DNA from: Sedimenticola sp.
GTDB taxonomy: Bacteria; Pseudomonadota; Gammaproteobacteria; Chromatiales; Chromatiaceae
NCBI GenBank assembly: GCA_027068795.1
Contig: JAMOMB010000108.1
Coordinates: 1 to 36,908, forward strand
DNA length: 36,908 bases
Direction: 5' to 3'
The translations under genes and the position numbers were made by a program. This document shows, one piece after another, positions 18,039-26,793 of this stretch (position 1 is its first letter; every line of letters starts with the position of its first letter). Below the pieces are notes generated by a model. The model was not told the origin of the DNA. It saw nothing but the letters and a program-made list of their open reading frames with translations, and made no database searches.

Positions 18039-18097
18039 TCATCATGGCCTGGTTACGCGAAAGAACGGGGCATGATAATAAACTTTCCCCGCCGGCG

Positions 18098-18364
18098 CTA
18101 CGCTTCCAGAAGTTCCAGCACATTGCTGACCTTCGCCAGGGCCTGCAGATCTTCGGGAATCTGCTCATAATGCAGTTCACAGCCCACCTTCCGCGCCTCG
18201 TCCTGCCCCTGCAACAGCAAGGCCAGGGCCGCGCTGCTGGCGCTTTCCACTCCTTCCAGGGAAACCACCAGCTGTTTGCTGGCGTGGATCTGCGCTGCCA
18301 TTTCCCGCCACAGATCCGGTACGGTGGACAAGTTCAACACCCCGCTCAGTTGCCATCGGGACAT
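18098..18364 (-). CDS. mlaB: MlaB, STAS-domain subunit of the Mla transporter
   Basis: MlaB is a small STAS-domain protein that binds and stabilises the MlaF ATPase in the MlaFEDB phospholipid transporter. The 88-residue product has the STAS pattern with LEGVESASSAALALLLQGQD, where the serine-rich turn corresponds to the phosphorylatable position in anti-sigma antagonists. Its position after mlaC (4-bp gap) and before murA supports the call. Confidence 0.88.
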   Translation of the reverse strand: MSRWQLSGVLNLSTVPDLWREMAAQIHASKQLVVSLEGVESASSAALALLLQGQDEARKVGCELHYEQIPEDLQALAKVSNVLELLEA

Positions 18365-18368
18365 AAAA

Positions 18369-18980
18369 TCAGCCGCCCCGCAGCTTTTGGTTATGCGCTT
18401 TGAGGGTATTGATCAGGCCATCGATGCCGCCTTTTTTTACCTCGGCGGCGAAATTGCCCCGATAGTTGGACACCAGGCTCACGCCATCCACCACCACATC
18501 GTAGATCTTCCAGTCGCCGTTGTCCTGCCGGTACAGCCGGTAGTTGATGGGAACCGGAGGCGCGCCGCCATCATGCACCCGGGTAAAAACAGTCACCCGC
18601 TTGTCTTCCGGTTTTCCTCGATACGGCAGATACTCGATCTTCTGATCCGAATAATTGAGCAGGGTGGTTGCATAGGTCCGCACCAGCAATTCCTGGAACT
18701 CATGGGCCAACTGTTCTTTCTGTTCCTCCGTCGCCCGCCGCCAGTATTTTCCCAGGGCGCCGCGGCTCATGAGGCGAAAATCGAAATGCGGCAGCACCTT
18801 TTTGTACACCAGGGCATAGATACCGCTGCTGTCTTTTTCCAGCTCGGCCTTGCGGGCGCGCACCTGCTCCAGCACATAGTCCGCCGTGGAGCGAATCAGC
18901 TCCACCGGCTGCGGATCCGCCGCCTGCACTCCGCCACCGGCAAGCAGCAACACACACAGAATGAATCCCTTCCCCATCAT
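18369..18980 (-). CDS. mlaC: MlaC, periplasmic phospholipid-binding protein
   Basis: MlaC shuttles phospholipids across the periplasm between the outer-membrane MlaA complex and the inner-membrane MlaFEDB complex. The 203-residue precursor has a signal peptide ending GGGVQAA. The mature domain carries the family pattern YALVYKKVLPHFDF, RGALGKYWRRATEEQKEQL and the C-terminal YRGNFAAEVKKGGIDGLI. It overlaps mlaD by 4 bp (ATGA). Confidence 0.93.
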   Translation of the reverse strand: MMGKGFILCVLLLAGGGVQAADPQPVELIRSTADYVLEQVRARKAELEKDSSGIYALVYKKVLPHFDFRLMSRGALGKYWRRATEEQKEQLAHEFQELLVRTYATTLLNYSDQKIEYLPYRGKPEDKRVTVFTRVHDGGAPPVPINYRLYRQDNGDWKIYDVVVDGVSLVSNYRGNFAAEVKKGGIDGLINTLKAHNQKLRGG

Positions 18981-19447
18981 TTTTCTCCTCCCTGCGCCTT
19001 GCTAAAGATAAATTGACCGATGATTTCCTCGAGCACCAGGGCAGATTGGGTGATTTCAATTTCACTGCCGTCTTTCAGCACCACGTCGCTGCCACCGGGA
19101 TCGAGGCCGATATACTGCTCGCCCAGCAACCCGGCGGTAAGAATCTTGGCATAGGTATCTTCGGGAATCTGGTCATAGTTTGCATACACGTCCATGTCCA
19201 CCACCGCCTGAAAGCGCTCCTTGTCGAAGCCGATCCCAACCACGCGGCCAATCTCGACGCCCGCCATGGTTACGGGCGCCTTCGCCTTGAGGCTGCCTAT
19301 ATTGTCAAAACGCGCCGTAACGCGGTAGCTTTCGCCGGTGTTTATGGTGCCCAGGTTGCTGACCTTCATCGCCAGAAAAAACAGCGCCAGCAAACCAATG
19401 GCCATGAATACACCCACCAGGATTTCTGTTTGTTTTACATGTTTCAT
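18977..19447 (-). CDS. mlaD: MlaD, MCE-domain subunit
   Basis: MlaD forms the hexameric ring that passes lipids between MlaE and MlaC. The 156-residue protein has one N-terminal transmembrane helix (ILVGVFMAIGLLALFFLAM) and an MCE domain with FDNIGSLKAKAPVTMAGVEIG and the pore-loop-type sequence LGEQYIGLDPGGSD. The start follows mlaE by 9 bp and the stop overlaps mlaC. Confidence 0.95.
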   Translation of the reverse strand: MKHVKQTEILVGVFMAIGLLALFFLAMKVSNLGTINTGESYRVTARFDNIGSLKAKAPVTMAGVEIGRVVGIGFDKERFQAVVDMDVYANYDQIPEDTYAKILTAGLLGEQYIGLDPGGSDVVLKDGSEIEITQSALVLEEIIGQFIFSKAQGGEK

Positions 19448-19456
19448 TATTTGTCC

Positions 19457-20233
19457 CTAGTCGAACATAAGCGCCGTCAAGGCAAAATCCAGCGCCAGCA
19501 CCGCCAAAGAGGAATGCACCACGGTGCGGGTGGTGGCGCCGCTGACGCCGGCGGAAGTCGGCACACTGTTATACCCCTGAAATATTGCAATCCACACACA
19601 GGTGAAACCAAACACCAAACTCTTTATGACACCGTTCATCAGGTCTTCGTTCCAATCGATTCTCGCCTGCATCTGCCCCCACCAGGCGCCATCGTCCACG
19701 CCCAGCAGGCCCACGCCCACGAACCAGCCCCCCAGCACCCCCAGGGCGCTGAACAACGCCGCCAGCAGCGGCATGGAGATGAAACCGGCCAGAAAGCGCG
19801 GCGTAAGCACCCGCCGCACCGGATTCACCGCCATCATTTCCAGCCCGGACAGTTGCTCGGTCGCCTTCATCAGGCCAATTTCCGCCGTCAGCGCAGATCC
19901 CGCCCGCCCGGCAAACAGCAGGGCGGTGACCACCGGCCCCAGTTCGCGCACCAGGGAAGCGGCCACCATCACCCCCAGGGTGGCCTCCGCCGCGAATTGG
20001 GAAAGTATGTAATAGCCCTGCAGGGACAGCACCATGCCCACGAACAGGCCGGAAACGGCGATGATCAGCACCGTCAGCACGCCGACGGAGAACAGCTGCT
20101 CCAGCAGCAGGCGCGGGCGGCGCAGCACTTCTCCCATGCTGGCGAGCACCTGCACCAGCAACAGACTGGCGCGCCCCAGATGGCGCACGGAATCGATGCC
20201 GAAGCGCCCGAGCCTTGCAATCGCCTCCGTCAC
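19457..20233 (-). CDS. mlaE: MlaE, permease subunit
   Basis: MlaE is the membrane permease of the Mla transporter. The 258-residue protein has about five hydrophobic helices and the family sequence [22 protein letters not shown] followed by [17 protein letters not shown], the segment that couples to the ATPase. An ATG-started frame extends 32 codons further, but that part reads out of frame through the mlaF C-terminus. The GTG at 20233 overlaps the mlaF TGA by 4 bp and gives the usual length. Confidence 0.93.
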   Translation of the reverse strand: MTEAIARLGRFGIDSVRHLGRASLLLVQVLASMGEVLRRPRLLLEQLFSVGVLTVLIIAVSGLFVGMVLSLQGYYILSQFAAEATLGVMVAASLVRELGPVVTALLFAGRAGSALTAEIGLMKATEQLSGLEMMAVNPVRRVLTPRFLAGFISMPLLAALFSALGVLGGWFVGVGLLGVDDGAWWGQMQARIDWNEDLMNGVIKSLVFGFTCVWIAIFQGYNSVPTSAGVSGATTRTVVHSSLAVLALDFALTALMFD

Positions 20234-21123
20234 GCCGGCTCTCCAAACAAGTCCGCCTGCAAGGGCGGTGCGGGATAATGAAAGGGCACCGGGCCATCGG
20301 GAAGCCCGTGCATGAACTGGCGCGTCCACTCCGAACCGGATTCCCGCAATGATCTGGGGTCGCCTGATTCCACCACCCGGCCATCGGAAATCACATACAG
20401 CAGATCAGCAATGGCGCTGGTTTCCTCCACATCATGGGAAACCACGATGCTGGTCAACCCGGCAGCGTCATTGAGCTGGCGAATCAGTTTCACCAGCACG
20501 CCCATGGAAATGGGATCCTGGCCGGTGAAAGGCTCGTCATACATGATCATCATGGGATCCAGAGCAATGGCCCGGGCCAGGGCCACCCGCCGCGCCATGC
20601 CGCCGGACAGTTCCGAAGGCATCAGCTTCCGCGCCCCGCGCAGGCCCACGGCTTCCAGCTTCAGCAAAACCAGCTTGCGCAGCAGCGCTTCATTGAGGCG
20701 GGTGTGCTCGCGCAGGGGAAAGGCGACATTCTCGAACACGTTCAGATCCGTGAGCAGGGCCCCGCTCTGAAACAACATGCCCATGCGCATGCGCAGGCGG
20801 TATAGCTCCTTCATGTTCAGCTGGTGTACATCCAGCCCATCCACCTCCACCGTGCCCTGATCGGGGCGCAACTGGCCGCCGATGAGCTTCAGCAAGGTGG
20901 TTTTGCCCGTACCGGACGGCCCCATGATGGCCGTGATCCTGCCCCGGGGGATCTCGATATTCAGCCCGGAAAAGATCTTGCGCTCGCCACGACTGAAATA
21001 CAGATCACGAATACGCACCAAAGAAGCCGTTCCCTGCCCGGGCGCGTCGTTTTGCCCCCCGGCGGAAAGCTGCACGGCCCGTTGCCGCGACGCTTCTGTG
21101 GATTTGGACTCTCTGCGGGACAT
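20230..21123 (-). CDS. mlaF: MlaF, ATPase subunit
   Basis: MlaF powers the MlaFEDB phospholipid transporter that keeps outer-membrane lipid asymmetry. The 297-residue protein has Walker A GPSGTGKT (68-75), signature LSGGM (172-176) and Walker B MIMYDEP (192-198). Its first 35 residues are hydrophilic and longer than in E. coli MlaF, so the true start could be further in. However, a good promoter ends about 25 bp before the ATG at 21123, which fits it. It is the first gene of the mla-murA-his series. Confidence 0.93.
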   Translation of the reverse strand: MSRRESKSTEASRQRAVQLSAGGQNDAPGQGTASLVRIRDLYFSRGERKIFSGLNIEIPRGRITAIMGPSGTGKTTLLKLIGGQLRPDQGTVEVDGLDVHQLNMKELYRLRMRMGMLFQSGALLTDLNVFENVAFPLREHTRLNEALLRKLVLLKLEAVGLRGARKLMPSELSGGMARRVALARAIALDPMMIMYDEPFTGQDPISMGVLVKLIRQLNDAAGLTSIVVSHDVEETSAIADLLYVISDGRVVESGDPRSLRESGSEWTRQFMHGLPDGPVPFHYPAPPLQADLFGEPA

Positions 21124-21154
21124 GGACTCTCAAATGCATGCACAAAAGGAAATC

Positions 21155-21183
21155 ATTGTCCGCACCCAACCTTCCGGGGTCAA
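21155..21183 (-). promoter_or_regulatory. Sigma-70 promoter of the mla operon
   Basis: On the minus strand -35 TTGACC (21178-21183) and -10 GACAAT (21155-21160) are spaced by exactly 17 bp. The predicted start near 21148 leaves a short leader to mlaF. It may drive mlaF through the his genes, since the intergenic gaps downstream are small. Confidence 0.6.
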
Positions 21184-21210
21184 GAGAAATCACAGCATTA
21201 CGATACGGGA

Positions 21211-21219
21211 TGCTATGCT
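21211..21219 (+). promoter_or_regulatory. Extended -10 promoter of the small Cys/His protein
   Basis: TGCTATGCT combines the TGn extension with a -10-like TATGCT (21214-21219). The -35 position is poor. The start near 21226 would precede AAGGAG and the ATG at 21251. It is back to back with the mlaF promoter. Confidence 0.4.
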
Positions 21220-21250
21220 TTGCCGAAACAGACAAGGAGCAAACGAGCAC

Positions 21251-21436
21251 ATGGCCGATATCCTGCCCTTTCGCCAGCCCAAAGCCGGGGAGAAACACCG
21301 GGGCAACACCCTTTGCCGCAACGGACACCACAAATGGGCGATTGACAAGGAAAGAGTGTTCGACACCAAGCAGGGAAAGTTGGTGACCCGTTTGCGATGC
21401 CGGCGTTGCAACGCAGTAAAAACGAGGCTTCTCTGA
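21251..21436 (+). CDS. Small Cys/His-rich protein, possible zinc ribbon
   Basis: The 61-residue product is preceded by AAGGAG about 10 bp upstream. It contains C22, H26 and H27 in LCRNGHHKW and a CxxC pair, C50 and C53, in LRCRRCNAVKT. This spacing resembles a zinc ribbon or knuckle. It is very basic, with lysine and arginine throughout. Similar short proteins starting MADILPF exist in other gammaproteobacteria as hypothetical proteins. Nucleic-acid binding is a guess from charge and the metal motif. A terminator follows 20 bp after the stop. Confidence 0.75.
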   Translation: MADILPFRQPKAGEKHRGNTLCRNGHHKWAIDKERVFDTKQGKLVTRLRCRRCNAVKTRLL

Positions 21437-21455
21437 ACCGACCCGTATGGCAGAT

Positions 21456-21490
21456 ACAAAACAGCCCCGGCACAGCGGGGCTGTTTTTTC
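21456..21490. terminator. Bidirectional intrinsic terminator
   Basis: A 10-bp perfect stem AACAGCCCCG/CGGGGCTGTT (21460-21469 with 21476-21485) has a 6-nt loop. T-runs follow on both strands (TTTTTT on plus, TTTT on minus). It lies between the ends of two convergent genes and can serve both. Confidence 0.9.
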
Positions 21491-21514
21491 TGCCGGGCTT
21501 AAGGCCGTTTCCGC

Positions 21515-23032
21515 TTATTCAGCAGAAGCCTTCACCACCATGTTGGCGGATTGAATGTAGGCCACCTTTCGGGCCAGCGTTTCCATCCGGGATGCCAGAC
21601 GATCCAGTTTCGCCATCTTGCCGGACAACTGCTGCTCCAGACTGGCGATGCGTTGTTCCTGCTTGCGCATGTAGGCGTAGGCGTCACCGGCGCCCAGGCC
21701 CACGGCGGTATTGACCCGTTTGACGCCCTGATCATCAGAAGACTCCCAGGCGCGCCCCACGGCCAGCCGGTAGTCTTCAGGCGTCATCCGCTCCACAGGC
21801 ACCGCCACGCCAACACCGTCATTGCGCCCGGATGCGACGATGTAATCCCCGGCCTTTACCACTCCGGAAACCTTGACGGGCACCTGCCCCATCATGGCGA
21901 CCAGGGCGTACTGATCGCGTTTTTCGAAGCCGGGATCATTGCCGGCAAAGGCCGGTGCGGTGGAAATGACCTGTACATACTCGGCTTTGTCCAGATCGCG
22001 ACTCACCTTGCCGGCGACAATACCCACAATATCGCCGGCCTCCATGGTTTCTTCCGCATTCAGCCGTGGAATCCACTCGGCGAAGTCAGCCGAACTGGTG
22101 TTGTAGGTAACCCCGCCGGCAGTGTTCCCCTCCACAGATCCCACCGCATTACTCGCCGCATTTCCACCCGCATAAAAAGTAATGAAATTGTCGGCGGTAC
22201 TGGGAGCGCTTTCATTTGGCATGGACAAGGCCAAGACATGGACGTTCCGCCCGTTTGGCTCCGTATTTTCGATAATGGCCACATGGTTGTCCATTGCCCG
22301 CACTCCTCCGGAGGTATAATAGCCATTGATGCTCCCGGTCGCGAACAATGCCACCCCCCCACCTTGTGTGGCGGCATCTCCCTGGGGAGAGGTGTTACTG
22401 GCGTAAACGCCGTAGCCATTGACCCGGTTGGTGGTGCCGTAAACACCGTAAGTAACCGCCGGAAAAGGGGGCGGCCCTGCATCCGCGCGACCGTACACGC
22501 CATAGGCTTCGAACTCGGCATCCACCGCCAGCTTGGCTTCTATCTGCGTATTGTGCGAAGTACCCCAAAGCGCCATGTTTTCATAGGACACGCCCCCTAT
22601 GACACTCGAGTAATTCAGCAGCACATCGATACCCGCAGACGTGAATCTTCCTCCCGCAGACTGCAGGTTGAAAAAACTGTCTTCATAGATCTTCGCCTGA
22701 CCAGTCACCTCGAACCTTGCAGGATAGCTCGCGGCCGCCTCGCGCACGACAGCATCTCCCTTGCCGGCATCCGCTCTGTCCAGCACCTCGGAATGGGTCG
22801 TCAGGATGCGCTTGATGGTTTCCGGGGTCAGGGTGATGCCTGCATAATTCGCCATTTCTTGCAGCATCTTCGCATCTTCATCATGCGCCTGGACGATTCC
22901 CGCATCCCCATCAACCGGCTCAGCGGCAACAGCAGACGCTCCAGTCATGACAAGCGCCAGGGCAGATGATGCAAGCCCGTTTCGAAAAAAACCATCATTC
23001 ACACACTGCTTTTTCGTAGTTCTGTCAAACAT
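21515..23032 (-). CDS. Secreted fibre-like protein of unknown function
   Basis: The 505-residue precursor has a Sec signal peptide with likely cleavage in AVA-AEP (after residue 36). Residues 45-105 look helical. A glycine/tyrosine-rich middle has three YGVYG-type repeats (176-181, 194-199, 206-211). Residues 315-450 carry FAEWIPRLN, AGDIVGIVAGKVSRD, GQVPVKVSGVVKAGDYIVASG and VGRAWESSDDQGVKRVNTAVGL, a domain I have seen at the C-termini of tail-fibre-like and surface proteins. The end (about 452-495) is heptad-like and probably a coiled coil. GAGGA lies before the ATG. No partner gene is adjacent; the terminator is shared with the convergent small gene. Confidence 0.75.
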   Translation of the reverse strand: MFDRTTKKQCVNDGFFRNGLASSALALVMTGASAVAAEPVDGDAGIVQAHDEDAKMLQEMANYAGITLTPETIKRILTTHSEVLDRADAGKGDAVVREAAASYPARFEVTGQAKIYEDSFFNLQSAGGRFTSAGIDVLLNYSSVIGGVSYENMALWGTSHNTQIEAKLAVDAEFEAYGVYGRADAGPPPFPAVTYGVYGTTNRVNGYGVYASNTSPQGDAATQGGGVALFATGSINGYYTSGGVRAMDNHVAIIENTEPNGRNVHVLALSMPNESAPSTADNFITFYAGGNAASNAVGSVEGNTAGGVTYNTSSADFAEWIPRLNAEETMEAGDIVGIVAGKVSRDLDKAEYVQVISTAPAFAGNDPGFEKRDQYALVAMMGQVPVKVSGVVKAGDYIVASGRNDGVGVAVPVERMTPEDYRLAVGRAWESSDDQGVKRVNTAVGLGAGDAYAYMRKQEQRIASLEQQLSGKMAKLDRLASRMETLARKVAYIQSANMVVKASAE

Positions 23033-23058
23033 TTGTTTTTCCTCTTACACCGTGATTA

Positions 23059-23088
23059 TTGACTTCGAACACTCCGTCTTCTTATAGT
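23059..23088 (+). promoter_or_regulatory. Sigma-70 promoter for kdsD-kdsC-lptCAB
   Basis: -35 TTGACT (23059-23064) and -10 TATAGT (23083-23088) are spaced by 18 bp, each matching consensus at five of six positions. The start near 23095 gives a leader of about 130 nt before kdsD. Confidence 0.6.
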
Positions 23089-23115
23089 CTAGATCACGCA
23101 TGCAAAATTATCTGA

Positions 23116-23128
23116 TTATTCTCAATAA
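23116..23128. promoter_or_regulatory. Palindrome, possible operator
   Basis: TTATT-CTC-AATAA is a perfect 5-3-5 palindrome in an AT-rich stretch between the fibre-like gene and kdsD. With its flanks it resembles a degenerate Fur box. It lies just downstream of the kdsD promoter start and upstream of the fibre-like gene. Confidence 0.3.
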
Positions 23129-23227
23129 CTTGATTCATAAGGGAAAAACCCTCTTTCCTCAGCATATTTACTCCAGCGTCATAAACGATGGGGTAAATTT
23201 GGCAGGTCTTCTTTCGTGCGTGTTACC

Positions 23228-24259
23228 ATGGACGAAAAAATGAACGCCCGAAATCCGCCCGTGAAGCCCTTACCCGAAATCAGCACATCCGAAGCCCGGC
23301 AGCTCAAGGAGCTGGGGCTGGCCGTAATCCGCGTCGAAGCCGAAGCCGTCAGGGATCTGGAAAGGCAGGTGGACGGGCATTTCGTGCGCGCCTGCCAGTT
23401 CATGCTGCATTGCACCGGGCGCATCGTGGTTACGGGCATGGGAAAATCCGGGCACATCGGCAACAAGATCGCCGCCACCCTGGCGAGCACCGGCAGCCCG
23501 GCCTTTTTCATGCACCCGGGCGAGGCCAGCCACGGCGATCTGGGCATGATTACCGCAGGGGATGTGGTGCTGGCCCTGTCCAATTCCGGAGAAACGGCGG
23601 AAATCGTCACCATTCTGCCCATCATCAAGCGCCTGGGCATTCCCCTGATCAGCATGACCGGCAACCCCGACTCCACCCTGTCGCGGGAGGCGGATGTGAA
23701 TATCGACGTGAGCGTTTCCCGCGAGGCCTGCCCCCTGGGCTTGGCTCCCACCGCCAGCACCACGGCGGCGCTGGCCATGGGCGACGCCCTGGCGGTGGCC
23801 CTGCTGGAAACCCGCGGCTTCACCGAGCTGGATTTCGCCCGCTCCCACCCCGGCGGCAGCCTGGGGCGCAGGCTGCTGCTGCATGTAGGCGATATCATGC
23901 ACAAGGGCAACAAGATTCCCCAGGTCAGCGAGCAGGCTACCATCAGCCAGGCCTTGATGGAGATGACCGCCAAGGGGCTGGGCATGACGGCAGTGGTGGA
24001 CGAGGGACAGCGCGTCAGTGGAGTGTTTACCGATGGCGATTTGCGCCGCACCCTGGATCGCGGCGTGGACCTGCACAGCACGCCGGTGACCGAAGTCATG
24101 ACCCGGGGCGGCGTCACCACCCAGAGCCAGAGCCTGGCCGCGGAAGCCCTGAAACTCATGGAAGACAACAAGATCAGCGGCCTGCTGGTGATCGATGACA
24201 GCAAGAATCTGATCGGCGCGCTCAATATGCACGACCTGCTCCGCGCCGGCGTAGTCTGA
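23228..24259 (+). CDS. kdsD: Arabinose-5-phosphate isomerase
   Basis: KdsD converts ribulose 5-phosphate to arabinose 5-phosphate, the first step to Kdo for LPS. The 343-residue protein has a SIS sugar-isomerase domain with TGMGKSGHIGNK (about 69-80) and SNSGET (118-123), then a conserved SHPGGSLGRRLL linker and two CBS domains from about 215. The start is uncertain: a GTG at 23216, ATG at 23228 and ATG at 23240 are all possible and none has a convincing ribosome site. It begins the kdsD-kdsC-lptCAB operon. Confidence 0.93.
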   Translation: MDEKMNARNPPVKPLPEISTSEARQLKELGLAVIRVEAEAVRDLERQVDGHFVRACQFMLHCTGRIVVTGMGKSGHIGNKIAATLASTGSPAFFMHPGEASHGDLGMITAGDVVLALSNSGETAEIVTILPIIKRLGIPLISMTGNPDSTLSREADVNIDVSVSREACPLGLAPTASTTAALAMGDALAVALLETRGFTELDFARSHPGGSLGRRLLLHVGDIMHKGNKIPQVSEQATISQALMEMTAKGLGMTAVVDEGQRVSGVFTDGDLRRTLDRGVDLHSTPVTEVMTRGGVTTQSQSLAAEALKLMEDNKISGLLVIDDSKNLIGALNMHDLLRAGVV

Positions 24260-24275
24260 AAGAGGAAGACAAGCA

Positions 24276-24800
24276 ATGCAGGACATCCTGGAAAAAGCGG
24301 CACAAATCAAACTGGTCATCTTCGACGTGGACGGCGTTCTTACGGACGGCAGCCTGTACCTTGGCGACGACGGGCAGGAATACAAGGCTTTCAATTCCCT
24401 GGACGGTCACGGCATGGTGATGCTCCAGCAAACCGGCGTGCAGATCGGCATCATCACCGGCCGCACCTCGAAGGTGGTGGAGATCCGCATGCACAGCCTC
24501 GGGATCAGCCATCTGTACCAGGGACAAAGAGACAAGCATCCCGCCTACTGCGAACTGAAACACCAGCTGGGTCTGGAGGACAACCAGATCGCCTATGTGG
24601 GCGACGACGTAGTGGATTTGCCGGTAATGAGCCGCGTGGGGCTGGCGATTGCGGTTCAGGACGCCCATGCCTTCGCCAAGCAACATGCCCACTGGATCAC
24701 CTCGGCCCCCGGCGGCAAGGGCGCGGCCCGGGAGGTTTGCGAGCTGATCATGGAAGCCCAGGGCAAGCTGCACTCCCATCTGGAAAGCTACCTCCGCTGA
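24276..24800 (+). CDS. kdsC: Kdo-8-phosphate phosphatase
   Basis: KdsC removes phosphate from Kdo 8-phosphate to give Kdo. The 174-residue protein is a cap-less HAD phosphatase with D17 and D19 in FDVDGVLTDG, TGRTSKVVE as motif II, and YVGDDVVDLPVM as motif IV. GAGGAAG precedes the ATG. Its TGA shares one base with the lptC ATG. Confidence 0.95.
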   Translation: MQDILEKAAQIKLVIFDVDGVLTDGSLYLGDDGQEYKAFNSLDGHGMVMLQQTGVQIGIITGRTSKVVEIRMHSLGISHLYQGQRDKHPAYCELKHQLGLEDNQIAYVGDDVVDLPVMSRVGLAIAVQDAHAFAKQHAHWITSAPGGKGAAREVCELIMEAQGKLHSHLESYLR

Positions 24801-25360
24801 TGTATATCCGGCTGCTGCTGGCCGTACTGCTGACGCTGCTGGGCGTCATCTGGTGGGCCTCGCGCCCGGATCCCGCCCTCCCCGCCGGGGATACCGTGGA
24901 CAGGGAACAGCTCCAGGACTATTTCGTGCAGCAACTGGAGCTGCGCCAGTTCGATGAACAGGGCGCACTCAGGCATGTATTGCGGGCGCAACAACTACAG
25001 CACTATCTCGAATCCGGCATTACCCGCCTGGCGCTGCCGGAATATATACTCTATGCCGACAAGGAACCCAGCCTGCGCATCGAAGCGGCGCAGGGGACGC
25101 TTTCACGGGACCAGTCCCTGCTGCAACTCCAGGGCGAGACCGACATTCACTGGCAGGGTGATGAAACCCAGCCCCCCATGCGCATTCTCACTTCCGACCT
25201 GAACATACAGCCACAACGCGAATATGCCGAAACCGCTGCGGCGGTGACTGTCACCAGCGCCGAAAACTGGATAGAATCCGTTGGCATGCAGGCCTGGCTG
25301 AAGTCCCCGGGTCGCATCCGTTTTCTGGCTCAGACGAGGGCCCATTATGTTGCTCAATAA
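24800..25360 (+). CDS. lptC: LPS export protein LptC
   Basis: LptC is the bitopic inner-membrane protein that receives LPS from LptB2FG and passes it to LptA. The 186-residue product has an N-terminal membrane anchor (LLLAVLLTLLGVIWWAS) and a periplasmic beta-jellyroll with the pattern TRLALPEYILYADKEPSLRIEA and LTSDLNIQPQREYAETAAAV. The ATG at 24800 overlaps the kdsC stop by one base; the frame's open extension upstream is shadow sequence. Confidence 0.93.
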   Translation: MYIRLLLAVLLTLLGVIWWASRPDPALPAGDTVDREQLQDYFVQQLELRQFDEQGALRHVLRAQQLQHYLESGITRLALPEYILYADKEPSLRIEAAQGTLSRDQSLLQLQGETDIHWQGDETQPPMRILTSDLNIQPQREYAETAAAVTVTSAENWIESVGMQAWLKSPGRIRFLAQTRAHYVAQ

Positions 25361-25853
25361 ATGCCGTATGCTATTGACGTTGGTTTTGCTGTCCGCCGCC
25401 CCGGCAACCATGCTGGCCCTGCCCTCCGACAAGGATGCGCCAGTGGAAATCGAGGCCGACAGCGCCGACATCGATCAGGCCAGCCATACCACAACCTATC
25501 GCGGCAAGGTGAAGATACGGCAAGGCTCCATGCAACTACAGGCCGACAAGGTGGTGATCACCTACAGGAACAAAAAACCGGGGAAACTCATCGCCACCGG
25601 CAAGCCGGCGACATTCCGCCAGCGCCCGGCAAAAGACAAGCCCTGGGTGACGGGACAGGGCGCGCGCATCGTCTATGATATCAACAGCGAAGAGCTGGTT
25701 CTCCATGGCGACGCAGTGCTGACCCAGAATAACGACAGTTTCCGCAGCGACCGCATCGTCTACGACCGGGTCAAGGCGCGCCTCAAGGCCGGCGCCGCGG
25801 CCAAGGGCTCGGACCGGGTCAAGGTCATCATCCATCCGCAAAATACGCAATGA
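25347..25853 (+). CDS. lptA: LPS transport periplasmic protein LptA
   Basis: LptA polymerises into the periplasmic bridge that carries LPS to LptD. The 168-residue precursor has a signal peptide (about 1-25, ending ATMLA) and the OstA-like domain beginning [12 protein letters not shown], then [20 protein letters not shown]. It overlaps lptC by 14 bp and lptB by 4 bp. Confidence 0.93.
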   Translation: MLLNKCRMLLTLVLLSAAPATMLALPSDKDAPVEIEADSADIDQASHTTTYRGKVKIRQGSMQLQADKVVITYRNKKPGKLIATGKPATFRQRPAKDKPWVTGQGARIVYDINSEELVLHGDAVLTQNNDSFRSDRIVYDRVKARLKAGAAAKGSDRVKVIIHPQNTQ

Positions 25854-26575
25854 GCTTTCTCAGCGCCGAGGGACTGGTAAAGAAATACCGGGGAAAAGCC
25901 GTGGTGAACGGCGTCAGCCTGCATGTGGACGAAGGCGAAGTGGTGGGGTTGCTCGGCCCCAATGGCGCGGGCAAAACCACTTGTTTCTACATGATCATGG
26001 GACTGATCCCCGTGGATGCCGGCAGCATCAACCTCGGCGGCAGGGATCTGACCTCCCGCCCCATGCATGTCCGCGCCCGCCACGGCCTGGGCTATCTCGC
26101 CCAGGAGCCGTCCATTTTCCGGCGGCTGAATGTCGAGGAAAATATCCTGGCGGTGCTGGAAATCAGTGAAAAGCGGCCAAAAAAGGATCGCCAGGCGCGT
26201 TGCGACGCACTGCTGGCCGAATTCGGCATTTCCCACCTGCGCAAGCACCTGGCCATCAGCCTTTCCGGCGGCGAACGCCGCCGCCTGGAAATCGCCCGCT
26301 GCCTGGCCTCCCGGCCCAGTATCATCCTGCTGGACGAGCCCTTTGCGGGGGTGGATCCCATCTCTGTCTCGGACATACAGCAAATTGTTGAAAATCTTGC
26401 AAAAACAGGGATCGCCATATTGATCACGGATCACAATGTACGGGAGACCCTGGGGATCTGCCAGCGCGCCTATATCGTTTCCGAAGGCGCAGTGCTGGCC
26501 CAGGGAGCCCCCCGGGAAATCCTTGCCCACGAAGAGGTGCGAAGCACCTATCTGGGGGAACATTTCCGCTTATAA
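25850..26575 (+). CDS. lptB: LPS export ABC transporter ATPase LptB
   Basis: LptB powers extraction of LPS from the inner membrane with LptF and LptG, which are elsewhere. The 241-residue protein has Walker A GPNGAGKT (36-43), a [12 protein letters not shown]-loop, signature LSGGERR (138-144), and Walker B ILLDEP (159-164), followed by the H-loop ITDHNVRET. The ATG overlaps lptA (ATGA). Confidence 0.97.
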   Translation: MSFLSAEGLVKKYRGKAVVNGVSLHVDEGEVVGLLGPNGAGKTTCFYMIMGLIPVDAGSINLGGRDLTSRPMHVRARHGLGYLAQEPSIFRRLNVEENILAVLEISEKRPKKDRQARCDALLAEFGISHLRKHLAISLSGGERRRLEIARCLASRPSIILLDEPFAGVDPISVSDIQQIVENLAKTGIAILITDHNVRETLGICQRAYIVSEGAVLAQGAPREILAHEEVRSTYLGEHFRL

Positions 26576-26658
26576 CCTGACCTGCATCAAGCATTGGCAT
26601 TTCGGAAATTACCCCGGCTTGCGCTAAACTATAAGAAAAAGGAGCCGTTAATACACTC

Positions 26659-26793
26659 ATGAATTCATACCTTACGCCTGGAACACCCTGCGGTCGCACT
26701 GAACATCCTTTCAACCATCCGTTACTGGCCGCTCCCTCCGCCTCGTTCCCCGGTATGCCGCAACAACAAGACAAAGGGCCGTTTATCCGCTAA
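26659..26793 (+). CDS. Possible 44-codon leader ORF of rpoN
   Basis: The frame encodes MNSYLTPGTPCGRTEH and onward for 44 residues and stops with TAA at 26791-26793, whose last A is the first base of the rpoN ATG (TAATG). GGAG lies at 26641-26644, 14 bp before the ATG, farther than ideal. Third codon positions are not GC-biased like the neighbouring genes and no domain is recognisable, so it may be only a chance frame. A TATAAG -10-like element at 26630-26635 could start the transcript nearby. Confidence 0.3.
   Translation: MNSYLTPGTPCGRTEHPFNHPLLAAPSASFPGMPQQQDKGPFIR

Noticed and set aside
22400-22507. CRISPR-like or DNA-level repeats
   Set aside because: The similarity is only in short protein repeats (YGVYG) within a coding frame; spacing is uneven and the DNA copies differ.
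26581-26640. Sigma-54 promoter (autoregulation) upstream of rpoN
   Set aside because: TTGGCA is present, but no GC dinucleotide follows at the required spacing for a -24/-12 element.
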